A stretch of DNA of 10,314 bases from UBA5177 sp002413265 (GTDB taxonomy: Bacteria; Chloroflexota; UBA5177). Below the pieces are notes generated by a model. It saw only the letters and a list, made by a program, of their open reading frames with translations. It had not been told where the DNA came from and did no database searches. The translations under genes were made by a program, and so were the position numbers. Numbering within the stretch: the stretch's first letter is position 1; each line of letters starts with the position of its first letter. Positions 5,096 to 10,314 of this stretch are shown here, one piece after another. Location of the stretch: assembly GCA_036752825.1 (NCBI GenBank), contig DAIORV010000078.1, positions 1 to 10,314 of the forward strand, given 5' to 3'.

Positions 5096-6274
5096 GTGTC
5101 CTCACAGCTTGCTGCGCCCGAGATTGACGGTATCGAGCCGTCAACGATCGTCGAGCCCGAAAGCGACGGGGAGGTGGCGGCCATGCTCGCCGACGCCCGG
5201 ATTTCGGGCCGCGGAGTAATCCCGGTCGGCGGCGGGTCCATGATCGATGTAGGCGATATACCCGAGCGCTACGATCTAGCGCTTTCCACGCGGAAGCTCA
5301 GAGGAATTGTCGAGTACAGCCCCGGGGACCTGACGGTGGTCGTGCGGGGCGGCACCACCCTCCAGGAGCTGCAAGAAGAGCTGGCGAACCATGGACAATT
5401 TGTCCCGCTTCAGCCGCCCTCTCCAGACAGGGCGACAGTTGGCGGCGTACTAGCGGCGGCTCTGAGCGGTCCTTGGCGCCAGGCGTATGGAAGCGCTCGG
5501 GATTTCACGATCGGAATGCGCATGGCGCTGCCGAGCGGGCAGATGGCGAAGAGCGGGGGCAAGGTCGTGAAGAATGTAGCCGGCTACGACCTCGCCAAGC
5601 TCTTCATCGGCTCCTATGGCTCTCTCGGAGTGATTACGGAGGTTGCCTTCAAGGTCTACCCGTTGCCACGCGAGTGCTTCGACCTCGTGATGGATTGCCG
5701 CAACGAGACCGATGCGATGTCCCTGGCACGCCGGATGGCGGCTCTGGGACCGGGAATCCTGGGCGTGGCCGCCTTGGGGAAATCCGTCCCGAACGGCGAA
5801 GTGCTCAGCTGGCAGGTGGTGGTGATGGTCGGTGGGACAGAAGGTACGGTGAGGGATCTGGCAAGCACTGTCAGGTCGAGTGCGGGCACGCGAGCGGTCT
5901 CTGAGTCCGAGGATGTTTCCACGTTGCAGAGGCTGGCAGAAGAGCCAGGAAGAGCGACCTTCCACATCTCGACCTTGCCATCCAGGACGGGATCCGGCCT
6001 GGCCGAGCTTCCAATCGAGGAAATGCTGTCGTACCCCTCGATCGGAGCTGCGTACATTACAGCCGCGGACGTGGGCAGCGTACAGATTAGAAGGGCGAGA
6101 GACGGGCTGGCGCCCGGTGGACAGCTGCGGCTCCTGCACGTTTCAACCGAACTGAAACGGGAGGCCGGCACGTGGGGACCGACCGGTCCGGACTTTCCTC
6201 TAATGAAGCGGGTGAAAGACGTCTTCGATCCGGAGAGGGTGATGAGCCCCGGCAGATTCGTAGGCGGACTCTAG
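5096..6274 (+). CDS. glcE: GlcE-like FAD-binding oxidase subunit (FAD/PCMH domain)
   Basis: 392 residues. The FAD-binding PCMH domain spans about 14-190: PVGGGSM (43-49), then DRATVGGVLAAALSGP with RQAYGSARD (111-136), then KSGGKVVKNVAGYDLAKLF with IGSYGSLGVITE (152-182). The C-terminus, FDPERVMSPGRFVGGL, closely resembles the end of GlcE, the FAD subunit of glycolate oxidase, which works with GlcD and the iron-sulfur subunit GlcF to oxidise glycolate or related 2-hydroxy acids. Here there is no GlcD or GlcF on either side, so the partner and substrate are unknown. It could be a stand-alone oxidase or have partners elsewhere. The start is GTG 5096 with AGGAG at 5084-5088, seven bases before. 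It opens just after the thioredoxin terminator, so it needs its own promoter; none is clear. The deacetylase follows 50 bases later on the same strand. Confidence 0.85.
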   Translation: MSSQLAAPEIDGIEPSTIVEPESDGEVAAMLADARISGRGVIPVGGGSMIDVGDIPERYDLALSTRKLRGIVEYSPGDLTVVVRGGTTLQELQEELANHGQFVPLQPPSPDRATVGGVLAAALSGPWRQAYGSARDFTIGMRMALPSGQMAKSGGKVVKNVAGYDLAKLFIGSYGSLGVITEVAFKVYPLPRECFDLVMDCRNETDAMSLARRMAALGPGILGVAALGKSVPNGEVLSWQVVVMVGGTEGTVRDLASTVRSSAGTRAVSESEDVSTLQRLAEEPGRATFHISTLPSRTGSGLAELPIEEMLSYPSIGAAYITAADVGSVQIRRARDGLAPGGQLRLLHVSTELKREAGTWGPTGPDFPLMKRVKDVFDPERVMSPGRFVGGL

Positions 6275-6324
6275 CCGATGGGTAGAATACCCCAGGAAAC
6301 TTGACGGGCGAGAGGTGGACGTAG

Positions 6325-7176
6325 TTGGCTGACGGACGATGCTTGATGGCGGTGCACGCGCACCCGGATGACGAGGTATTCAGTACCGGCGGACTGCTCG
6401 CGAAGTATGCGGACGAGGGAGCGCGGGTGGTCGTCGTGTACTGCACGCGTGGCGAGGCCGGTGAGATGCATCATCCGGACCTGACTGCCGAAGAGGCGAT
6501 GCCGCGGCTGGGCGAGATTCGGGAGCAGGAAGCGCGAGAAGCGGCGCGCATTCTAGGCGTGACAGACGTCTACTTTCTCGGCTACCGCGACTCGGGCATG
6601 AAGGACACGGAGCCGAACAAGAACCCCGAGAATTTCATGAACGCGCCGTTCGAGGAAGCAACCGGTCGCCTTGTCGACATCATCCGGGACACCCAACCGC
6701 AGGTCATAGTGACCTACGACGAGGATGGCGGTTACGGTCATCCCGATCACATCATGACGCACAAGGTGTCCGTCGCGGCGTTCGAAGCATCCAAGGATGA
6801 GCCGTGGGGGCCGCAGAAGCTCTACTTCTCAGGCCGCTCCAGGGAGGCATTCCGCGAATATGTCGAAGCGCTTCGCGACCACGGCATTGAGATCCCCTGG
6901 GTGACCGGCGACTTCAATTTCGACGAGTTCGGAATGCCGAATAGCGAGATCACGGCGAACATCGATATTTCCAAGTACGCCGCGCTCAAGCAGCAGGCAC
7001 TTGCCGTACATCGGACTCAGATTCCGGCGGATTTTTTCTACCTCAAGCTGCCTACCAATGAGCTTGGCCGCTACGCTGGGGTGGAGTTCTTTCTCAGAGT
7101 GGAACCGCCGCCGCTGCCCGGCGAACATGAAGATGATCTGTTTGTCGGCACACAGCCGCGGCGGGTTGCGGCCTGA
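6325..7176 (+). CDS. PIG-L/LmbE-family zinc deacetylase, MshB/Mca-like
   Basis: 283 residues, close to mycothiol enzymes MshB (about 300) and Mca (about 290) and longer than BshB1-type proteins. It has AVHAHPDDE (zinc ligands H13 and D16, catalytic D15, same numbering as MshB) and DEDGGYGHPDH (H142, third ligand in HPDH). The family removes acetyl or acyl groups from amino-sugar conjugates: GlcNAc-inositol in mycothiol synthesis, mycothiol S-conjugates in detoxification, or bacillithiol precursors. Substrate is unproven. The Mca-like length and a genome that may be actinobacterial suggest a thiol-sugar role, and the nearby thioredoxin is consistent with that, but the family also modifies antibiotics and glycans. 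The start is TTG 6325, supported by AGAGGTGG (6311-6318) six bases ahead; an internal ATG at 6346 would cut the AHPDDE strand. The gene lies 50 bases after the GlcE-like gene and ends 16 bases from the convergent trpG. Confidence 0.88.
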   Translation: MADGRCLMAVHAHPDDEVFSTGGLLAKYADEGARVVVVYCTRGEAGEMHHPDLTAEEAMPRLGEIREQEAREAARILGVTDVYFLGYRDSGMKDTEPNKNPENFMNAPFEEATGRLVDIIRDTQPQVIVTYDEDGGYGHPDHIMTHKVSVAAFEASKDEPWGPQKLYFSGRSREAFREYVEALRDHGIEIPWVTGDFNFDEFGMPNSEITANIDISKYAALKQQALAVHRTQIPADFFYLKLPTNELGRYAGVEFFLRVEPPPLPGEHEDDLFVGTQPRRVAA

Positions 7177-7192
7177 GGCGCCATTCGACGAA

Positions 7193-7759
7193 TTAGCAGC
7201 TCTCGAGGAAGTTCCGCAGTAACGCCGGACCCTCGAGCGTCAGAACTGATTCGGGATGGAACTGAACGCCTTCGACCGGGAACTCTCGATGCCGGACTCC
7301 CATGATGATCCCGTCCTTGGTCTCGGCCGTGATCTCCAGGCAGGACGGCAGCGAGTCACGGGCGACGGTGAGGGAGTGATACCGGACTGCGCTGAAGGGC
7401 GACGGAATCCCCCTGAAGACGCCCGAGCTCCGGTGATAGACATCGGAGGTCTTGCCGTGCATGAGGACGGGTGCACGCTCGACGCGGCCTCCAAAAGCTG
7501 CTCCGATGCACTGGTGCCCCAGGCAGACGCCGAGCACGGGGGTCTCAGTCCCTATCTCGCGGAAGATGTCGCAGGAGATTCCGGCGTCTGAAGGATAGCC
7601 GGGGCCGGGCGAGACGACGACGCCGCGGGGCTTCATTTCACGTATCTCGGGAATCGAGATCTGGTCGTTTCGCCGCACCTCTACCTCGGCGCCCAGCACT
7701 GAAAGCAGCTGGAAGACGTTGTAGGTGAAACTGTCGTAGTTGTCGATCAAGAGAATCAA
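7193..7759 (-). CDS. trpG: Anthranilate synthase glutamine amidotransferase component
   Basis: 188 residues from TTG 7759, a class-I glutamine amidotransferase that supplies ammonia to TrpE for making anthranilate from chorismate. It begins LILLIDNYDSFTYN, the family start, and carries PGPGYP (51-56), the nucleophile elbow GVCLGHQ (C79), the MHGK stretch (100-103) and the catalytic FHPE (H168, E170). An upstream in-frame ATG at 7816 would add 19 residues inside trpE; this is unlikely because TTG 7759 gives the canonical N-terminus and forms a TTGA overlap with the trpE stop (7759-7756), with a GGGGGCCGG patch just before as ribosome site. PabA, which serves folate synthesis, has the same fold; a dual role cannot be excluded, as in Bacillus. 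It is the last gene of the leftward operon. Confidence 0.93.
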   Translation of the reverse strand: MILLIDNYDSFTYNVFQLLSVLGAEVEVRRNDQISIPEIREMKPRGVVVSPGPGYPSDAGISCDIFREIGTETPVLGVCLGHQCIGAAFGGRVERAPVLMHGKTSDVYHRSSGVFRGIPSPFSAVRYHSLTVARDSLPSCLEITAETKDGIIMGVRHREFPVEGVQFHPESVLTLEGPALLRNFLESC

Positions 7760-9210
7760 AGCCGGCCCCCGGAAGCAAGGATCAAGGCACGAGCTTTGTT
7801 CATCGACTCTACCCATTCCCGTTCGGGGACCGAGTCGGCGACGATCCCGGCCCCGGCCTGAACGTGCAGCTCGCCGTCTCTGACCACGCCTGTGCGTATC
7901 GTGATCGCCGTTTCCATGTCGCCGCCCTTGCCGATAAATCCGACTGCGCCCGCGTACGGTCCTCGGCGGTCCGGCTCGAGATTCGCGATGATTTCCATGG
8001 CCCGGATTTTTGGCGCGCCGGAGACGGTGCCGGCCGGGAAAGCCGCGCGCAAAGCGTCGTAGGGCGTGCAGCCGTCTTTCAATTTGCCGGTGACGTCGGT
8101 GACCAGGTGCATCACGTGGGAAAAGCGTTCCACCTCCATGAAATTGGAAACCTCGACCGTACCCGGTGCGCTGACTCTGCCGACATCGTTGCGCGCCAGA
8201 TCGACGAGCATGAGGTGTTCGGCGCGTTCTTTCTCATCCGCCTGCAGCTCGGCGGCTAACCTCAGATCTTCTGCCTCGCCGGCTCCACGGGGCCGCGTGC
8301 CGGCGATGGGGCGGGTTCTCACGGTTCCGGACTCCACCTGCACCAGGAGCTCGGGTGAGGCGCCCACCAGCTGGTGATCGACGAAATCCAGGTAATAAAG
8401 GTACGGAGACGGGCTGACGACTCGAAGGCGCCGATAGAGGCCGAAGGGATCGGAGTCGAACGGCATGCTCAGCCGTTGGGACAGGACGACCTGAAGGATG
8501 TCTCCAGAGGCAATGTGCTCCTTGCCGGCTCTGACCATCGCTTCGAACTGCGCCTGAGTTTGATTACTTCGAAGCTGAGCAGGCGTTGGCGCCGGCAGAG
8601 CGCCGGCCGGGACGGGGGCCTCGAGCTGGGCAGCGATGCGATCGACGCGCTCGGCAGCCCTGGCGTAGGACGCCTCGAGCGAGCCCTCGGGCCAGGCGTG
8701 GCTCACTATTCGAATGGTGCGGCGGACGTGATCGAAGACGAGCAGGGTGTCGACGTCCATGAAGGCGGCATCAGGTAATCCCAGAGGATCGTTGCCGGCG
8801 GACGGAAGGCGCTCGAAGGAGCGGGCTGCCTCGTACGACAGGTATCCGACGGCGCCGCCATCAAAGCGTGGCTCGACCTCCCGCCGCGGTCCGTAAGACT
8901 CGACTAGCGATCGAACGGCGTCAAGAGCGTCGGAGCACGGGTCACCGCTCGAGGATCCGTCCCAAAACGCCGTGTTCTCCCGAACCCGCACCACGCGACG
9001 CGGATCGGCTCCGAGGAAGGAGTAGCGGCCGACATTCTGCCCGCCTTCCACGCTCTCGAGCAGGAAACTCGGCGTGCTGCCTCGGATCTTGAGATACGCG
9101 GAAACGGGGGTGTCGAGGTCGGCGAGCACTTCCCGCGACACGGCGACGGGATAGAGCGTCTTACCGTTGGCCTGAACGTCTTCGAGTGTCGGGGAGAAGC
9201 CTTTGGTCAC
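7756..9210 (-). CDS. trpE: Anthranilate synthase component I
   Basis: 484 residues. It converts chorismate plus ammonia to anthranilate, the first committed step of tryptophan synthesis, with TrpG. The N-terminal regulatory domain has SFLLES (48-53), the motif linked to tryptophan feedback binding, and SPSPYLYY near 266-273, where the usual motif is NPSPY. The catalytic domain shows GASPELLV (283-290), RTRPIAGTRPRG (298-309), ERAEHLMLVDLARND (328-342), FPAGTVSGAPK (391-401) and QAGAGIVADS (451-460), all typical of chorismate-using enzymes. LLES favours TrpE over the related aminodeoxychorismate synthase PabB. The start is GTG 9210 with GGAAGG (9222-9217) six bases ahead. It overlaps trpG by four bases. 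Upstream, a 122-base gap separates it from aroH; I see no attenuator with a tryptophan-rich leader peptide there. Confidence 0.96.
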   Translation of the reverse strand: MTKGFSPTLEDVQANGKTLYPVAVSREVLADLDTPVSAYLKIRGSTPSFLLESVEGGQNVGRYSFLGADPRRVVRVRENTAFWDGSSSGDPCSDALDAVRSLVESYGPRREVEPRFDGGAVGYLSYEAARSFERLPSAGNDPLGLPDAAFMDVDTLLVFDHVRRTIRIVSHAWPEGSLEASYARAAERVDRIAAQLEAPVPAGALPAPTPAQLRSNQTQAQFEAMVRAGKEHIASGDILQVVLSQRLSMPFDSDPFGLYRRLRVVSPSPYLYYLDFVDHQLVGASPELLVQVESGTVRTRPIAGTRPRGAGEAEDLRLAAELQADEKERAEHLMLVDLARNDVGRVSAPGTVEVSNFMEVERFSHVMHLVTDVTGKLKDGCTPYDALRAAFPAGTVSGAPKIRAMEIIANLEPDRRGPYAGAVGFIGKGGDMETAITIRTGVVRDGELHVQAGAGIVADSVPEREWVESMNKARALILASGGRL

Positions 9211-9257
9211 TTCGTGCCTTCCATTCTGGGTCGAGGAGGGTCTTGGCGTCTGGCAGT

Positions 9258-9286
9258 CCTACGACGGGCTAAAGCCCTGACCTACG
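9258..9286. repeat. Palindrome flanked by 6-base direct repeats, in the aroH-trpE gap
   Basis: The palindrome GGGCTAAAGCCC (9266-9277; 5-base arms, AA in the centre) is flanked by direct copies of CCTACG at 9258-9263 and 9281-9286. It lies in the only real gap (9211-9332) of the operon. There is no T-tract on either side, so it is not an intrinsic terminator. It may be a dispersed REP-like element; a related string, GTAG(G)TCAGGGC on the minus strand, also occurs at 475-465. Regulation of trpE by this site is possible but not shown. Confidence 0.5.
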
Positions 9287-9332
9287 CCCGATTGCGAGCG
9301 GAATTGGCGGAGATGAGTCATTGCTTAGCTGT

Positions 9333-9674
9333 TCATTCGAGGTCGGGGCGGAGAAGCCGTGCGCCGCGCAGATAGGCATGTTGTACAGGATCGCTTCGAT
9401 CGACGTGGACTAGCACACGGAGGCAGCACGGCAGCCCTCCCGGCACGTCCACCTCGACCATGTCGAGCATCGGCGCGTCCCAGCCCGCGGAGCGCGCTGA
9501 GCGGGCGGGGAAGTCGGCATCGAGATCGGGCGTCAGGGTGAACAGCACGCTGACGACCTCCGTCATTTCGAGCTGGTTCTTTTCTTGAATGGCCGCCAGA
9601 AGGCTGTGCGTCGCCTCCCCGATGGCCTCGGGGGTATTCCCCGACACACTGATGGCTCCGCGGATCGCCCTCAC
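9333..9674 (-). CDS. aroH: Chorismate mutase, AroH (monofunctional trimeric) type
   Basis: 113 residues. It rearranges chorismate to prephenate, the branch to phenylalanine and tyrosine. The sequence follows the Bacillus-type AroH fold: MRAIRGAISV (R5 matching active-site R7), VLFTLTPDLDADFPARSAR (R61), the MVEVDVPGGL strand (E74 matching E78), LRVLVHV (R86 matching R90), HAYLRGA (Y101 matching Y108) and the closing LRPDL. Relative to the Bacillus enzyme it has Asp at the C75 position (D71) and a helix about three residues shorter before HAYL. The start is GTG 9674 with GGAGG seven bases ahead; it overlaps the aroQ stop as GTGA (9674-9671). Family match and context agree strongly. The enzyme sits at the branch point of the pathway next to TrpE, its competitor for chorismate. 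Confidence 0.93.
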   Translation of the reverse strand: MRAIRGAISVSGNTPEAIGEATHSLLAAIQEKNQLEMTEVVSVLFTLTPDLDADFPARSARSAGWDAPMLDMVEVDVPGGLPCCLRVLVHVDRSDPVQHAYLRGARLLRPDLE

Positions 9675-10111
9675 GATCTCGCCTCCAACGTGGCGAGCAA
9701 GGCGTCAAGCGCGGCCAGATACGACCCGGCCCCAAAACCGGCAACCTGTCCTAGGCAGACCGGGGCGATGACCGAGACTCGGCGAAATTCCTCTCTCGCC
9801 GCGGGCAGCGACATGTGTACCTCGACGACCGGATAGTCCACCGACGCGACGGCGTCTCGCAGGGCATAGCTGTAATGAGTCAGGGCGCCGGGATTCAGCA
9901 ACCCGCCGTGAGCCCAGCCTCGCGCTTCCTGCAGCGTGTCGATCAACACACCCTCGTGGTTCGATTGAACGGCACGCACGACATGTCCGCCTTCGTCCGC
10001 TCGCAGCCGCAGGTGCTCCTCGATTTCCGGCAGGGAGGTGGTCCCGTAAATTTCAGGTTCTCTGAGCCCGGTCAGGTTGAGGTTTGGTCCGTTCAAGAGA
10101 AGAATGTTCAT
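9671..10111 (-). CDS. aroQ: 3-Dehydroquinate dehydratase, type II
   Basis: 146 residues, the standard size of the dodecameric type II enzyme. It dehydrates 3-dehydroquinate to 3-dehydroshikimate, the third shikimate step, in the cytoplasm. Motifs: MNILLLNGPNLNLTG at the start, then LREPEIYG (R17, catalytic Y22), QSNHEG (50-54), LLNPGALTHYS (N73, H79), EVHMS (H99) and AREEFRRVS (R106, R110). The commonly seen HxSN motif ends in Leu here (S101-L102), a mild deviation; the key active-site residues are present. ATG 10111 overlaps the aroB stop as ATGA (10111-10108), with GGGAG just before it. It is directly followed by aroH. Confidence 0.96.
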   Translation of the reverse strand: MNILLLNGPNLNLTGLREPEIYGTTSLPEIEEHLRLRADEGGHVVRAVQSNHEGVLIDTLQEARGWAHGGLLNPGALTHYSYALRDAVASVDYPVVEVHMSLPAAREEFRRVSVIAPVCLGQVAGFGAGSYLAALDALLATLEARS

Positions 10112-10314
10112 TGGTCTCCCAAGGTGAGGCGCACGGCCCTGCTGGCCTCGGCCTCACTGACCGAATGGATCTCGCCGGCCCCGATCGCGGTGGGCAGCGC
10201 GAACCGCAAACTCTGGCTGTCGCGTTTCTTGTCGTGCCACAAGATCGACATCACGTCACCCGTTCTGCTGCCGAGAGCCGACGCCGAAATGGAGATCGGC
10301 AATCCGAAGCGGGT
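10108..10314 (-). CDS. aroB: 3-Dehydroquinate synthase, C-terminal part
   Basis: The last 68 residues of a protein that enters from the right edge. The motif WHDKKRDSQSLRFALPTAIG is the conserved C-terminal HDKK region of AroB, followed by an acidic helix region (SEAEASRAVR) that is usual at the end of these enzymes. AroB closes the ring of DAHP to give 3-dehydroquinate, the second shikimate step, using NAD and a metal ion. The N-terminal domain and start lie outside the window. The stop overlaps the aroQ start by four bases, so the two are probably translationally coupled. The identification rests on the HDKK region plus the aroQ neighbour. Confidence 0.88.
   Translation of the reverse strand, partial: TRFGLPISISASALGSRTGDVMSILWHDKKRDSQSLRFALPTAIGAGEIHSVSEAEASRAVRLTLGDQ

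Noticed and set aside
5450..6139. 229-codon minus-strand frame opposite the GlcE-like gene
   Set aside because: High-GC antisense shadow; the plus-strand gene is conserved along its length.
6283..6288. TAGAAT as a -10 box for the deacetylase
   Set aside because: No -35 element at suitable spacing, and co-transcription with the GlcE-like gene across 50 bases is simpler.
7757..7816. Longer TrpG from ATG 7816
   Set aside because: The 19 extra residues match nothing in the family and lie inside trpE; TTG 7759 gives the canonical LILLIDNYDSF start with a TTGA overlap.
9260..9322. Possible trp leader peptide (ATG at 9322 on the minus strand, about 20 codons)
   Set aside because: It contains no tryptophan codon and no ribosome site, and no terminator/antiterminator pair follows.

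Overview
The window is about 60% GC and carries densely packed bacterial chromosomal genes. Frequent TTG and GTG starts, one probable leaderless promoter, a secreted Ig-like (IPT/TIG-type) protein and a PIG-L deacetylase of MshB/Mca size all point to a high-GC terrabacterium (Actinobacteriota, Chloroflexota or Dormibacterota-like). That placement is a weak inference: no rRNA or clade-specific marker is present. I see no transposase, integrase, CRISPR array, tRNA or phage gene.

Layout. (1) 1-347, minus: N-terminal part of an exported Ig-like surface protein. A gene-free stretch of about 440 bases (348-784) follows and holds a small hairpin. (2) 785-2487, plus: a small protein with a SANT/Myb-like DNA-binding motif overlaps an M20-family metallohydrolase (ArgE/DapE type). 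(3) 2505-4043, minus: a family-5 peptide-type solute-binding lipoprotein, convergent with the hydrolase and apparently translated from a leaderless mRNA. (4) 4136-4976: an HxlR-family regulator (minus) diverges from a thioredoxin (plus) across a 154-base control region with several inverted repeats. The thioredoxin ends at a strong intrinsic terminator. (5) 5096-7176, plus: a GlcE-like FAD-binding oxidase subunit without its usual partners, then a PIG-L/LmbE zinc deacetylase. (6) 10314 down to 7193, minus: aroB (partial), aroQ, aroH, trpE, trpG.

How the genes work together. The last block is a chorismate-centred operon. AroB and AroQ carry out the second and third steps of the shikimate pathway, AroH diverts chorismate to prephenate (Phe/Tyr), and TrpE-TrpG divert it to anthranilate (Trp). 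Three of the four junctions are 4-base stop/start overlaps (ATGA, GTGA, TTGA); the fourth, aroH-trpE, is a 122-base gap with a palindromic repeat-like sequence. The HxlR-thioredoxin pair looks like a thiol-redox switch: the regulator has the conserved N-terminal Cys plus a C-terminal Cys-Cys, an arrangement reminiscent of the quinone/disulfide sensor YodB.

Most of the window is ordinary metabolism. The HxlR-thioredoxin control region is the best candidate for something worth testing. I did not find convincing evidence of an entirely new system.
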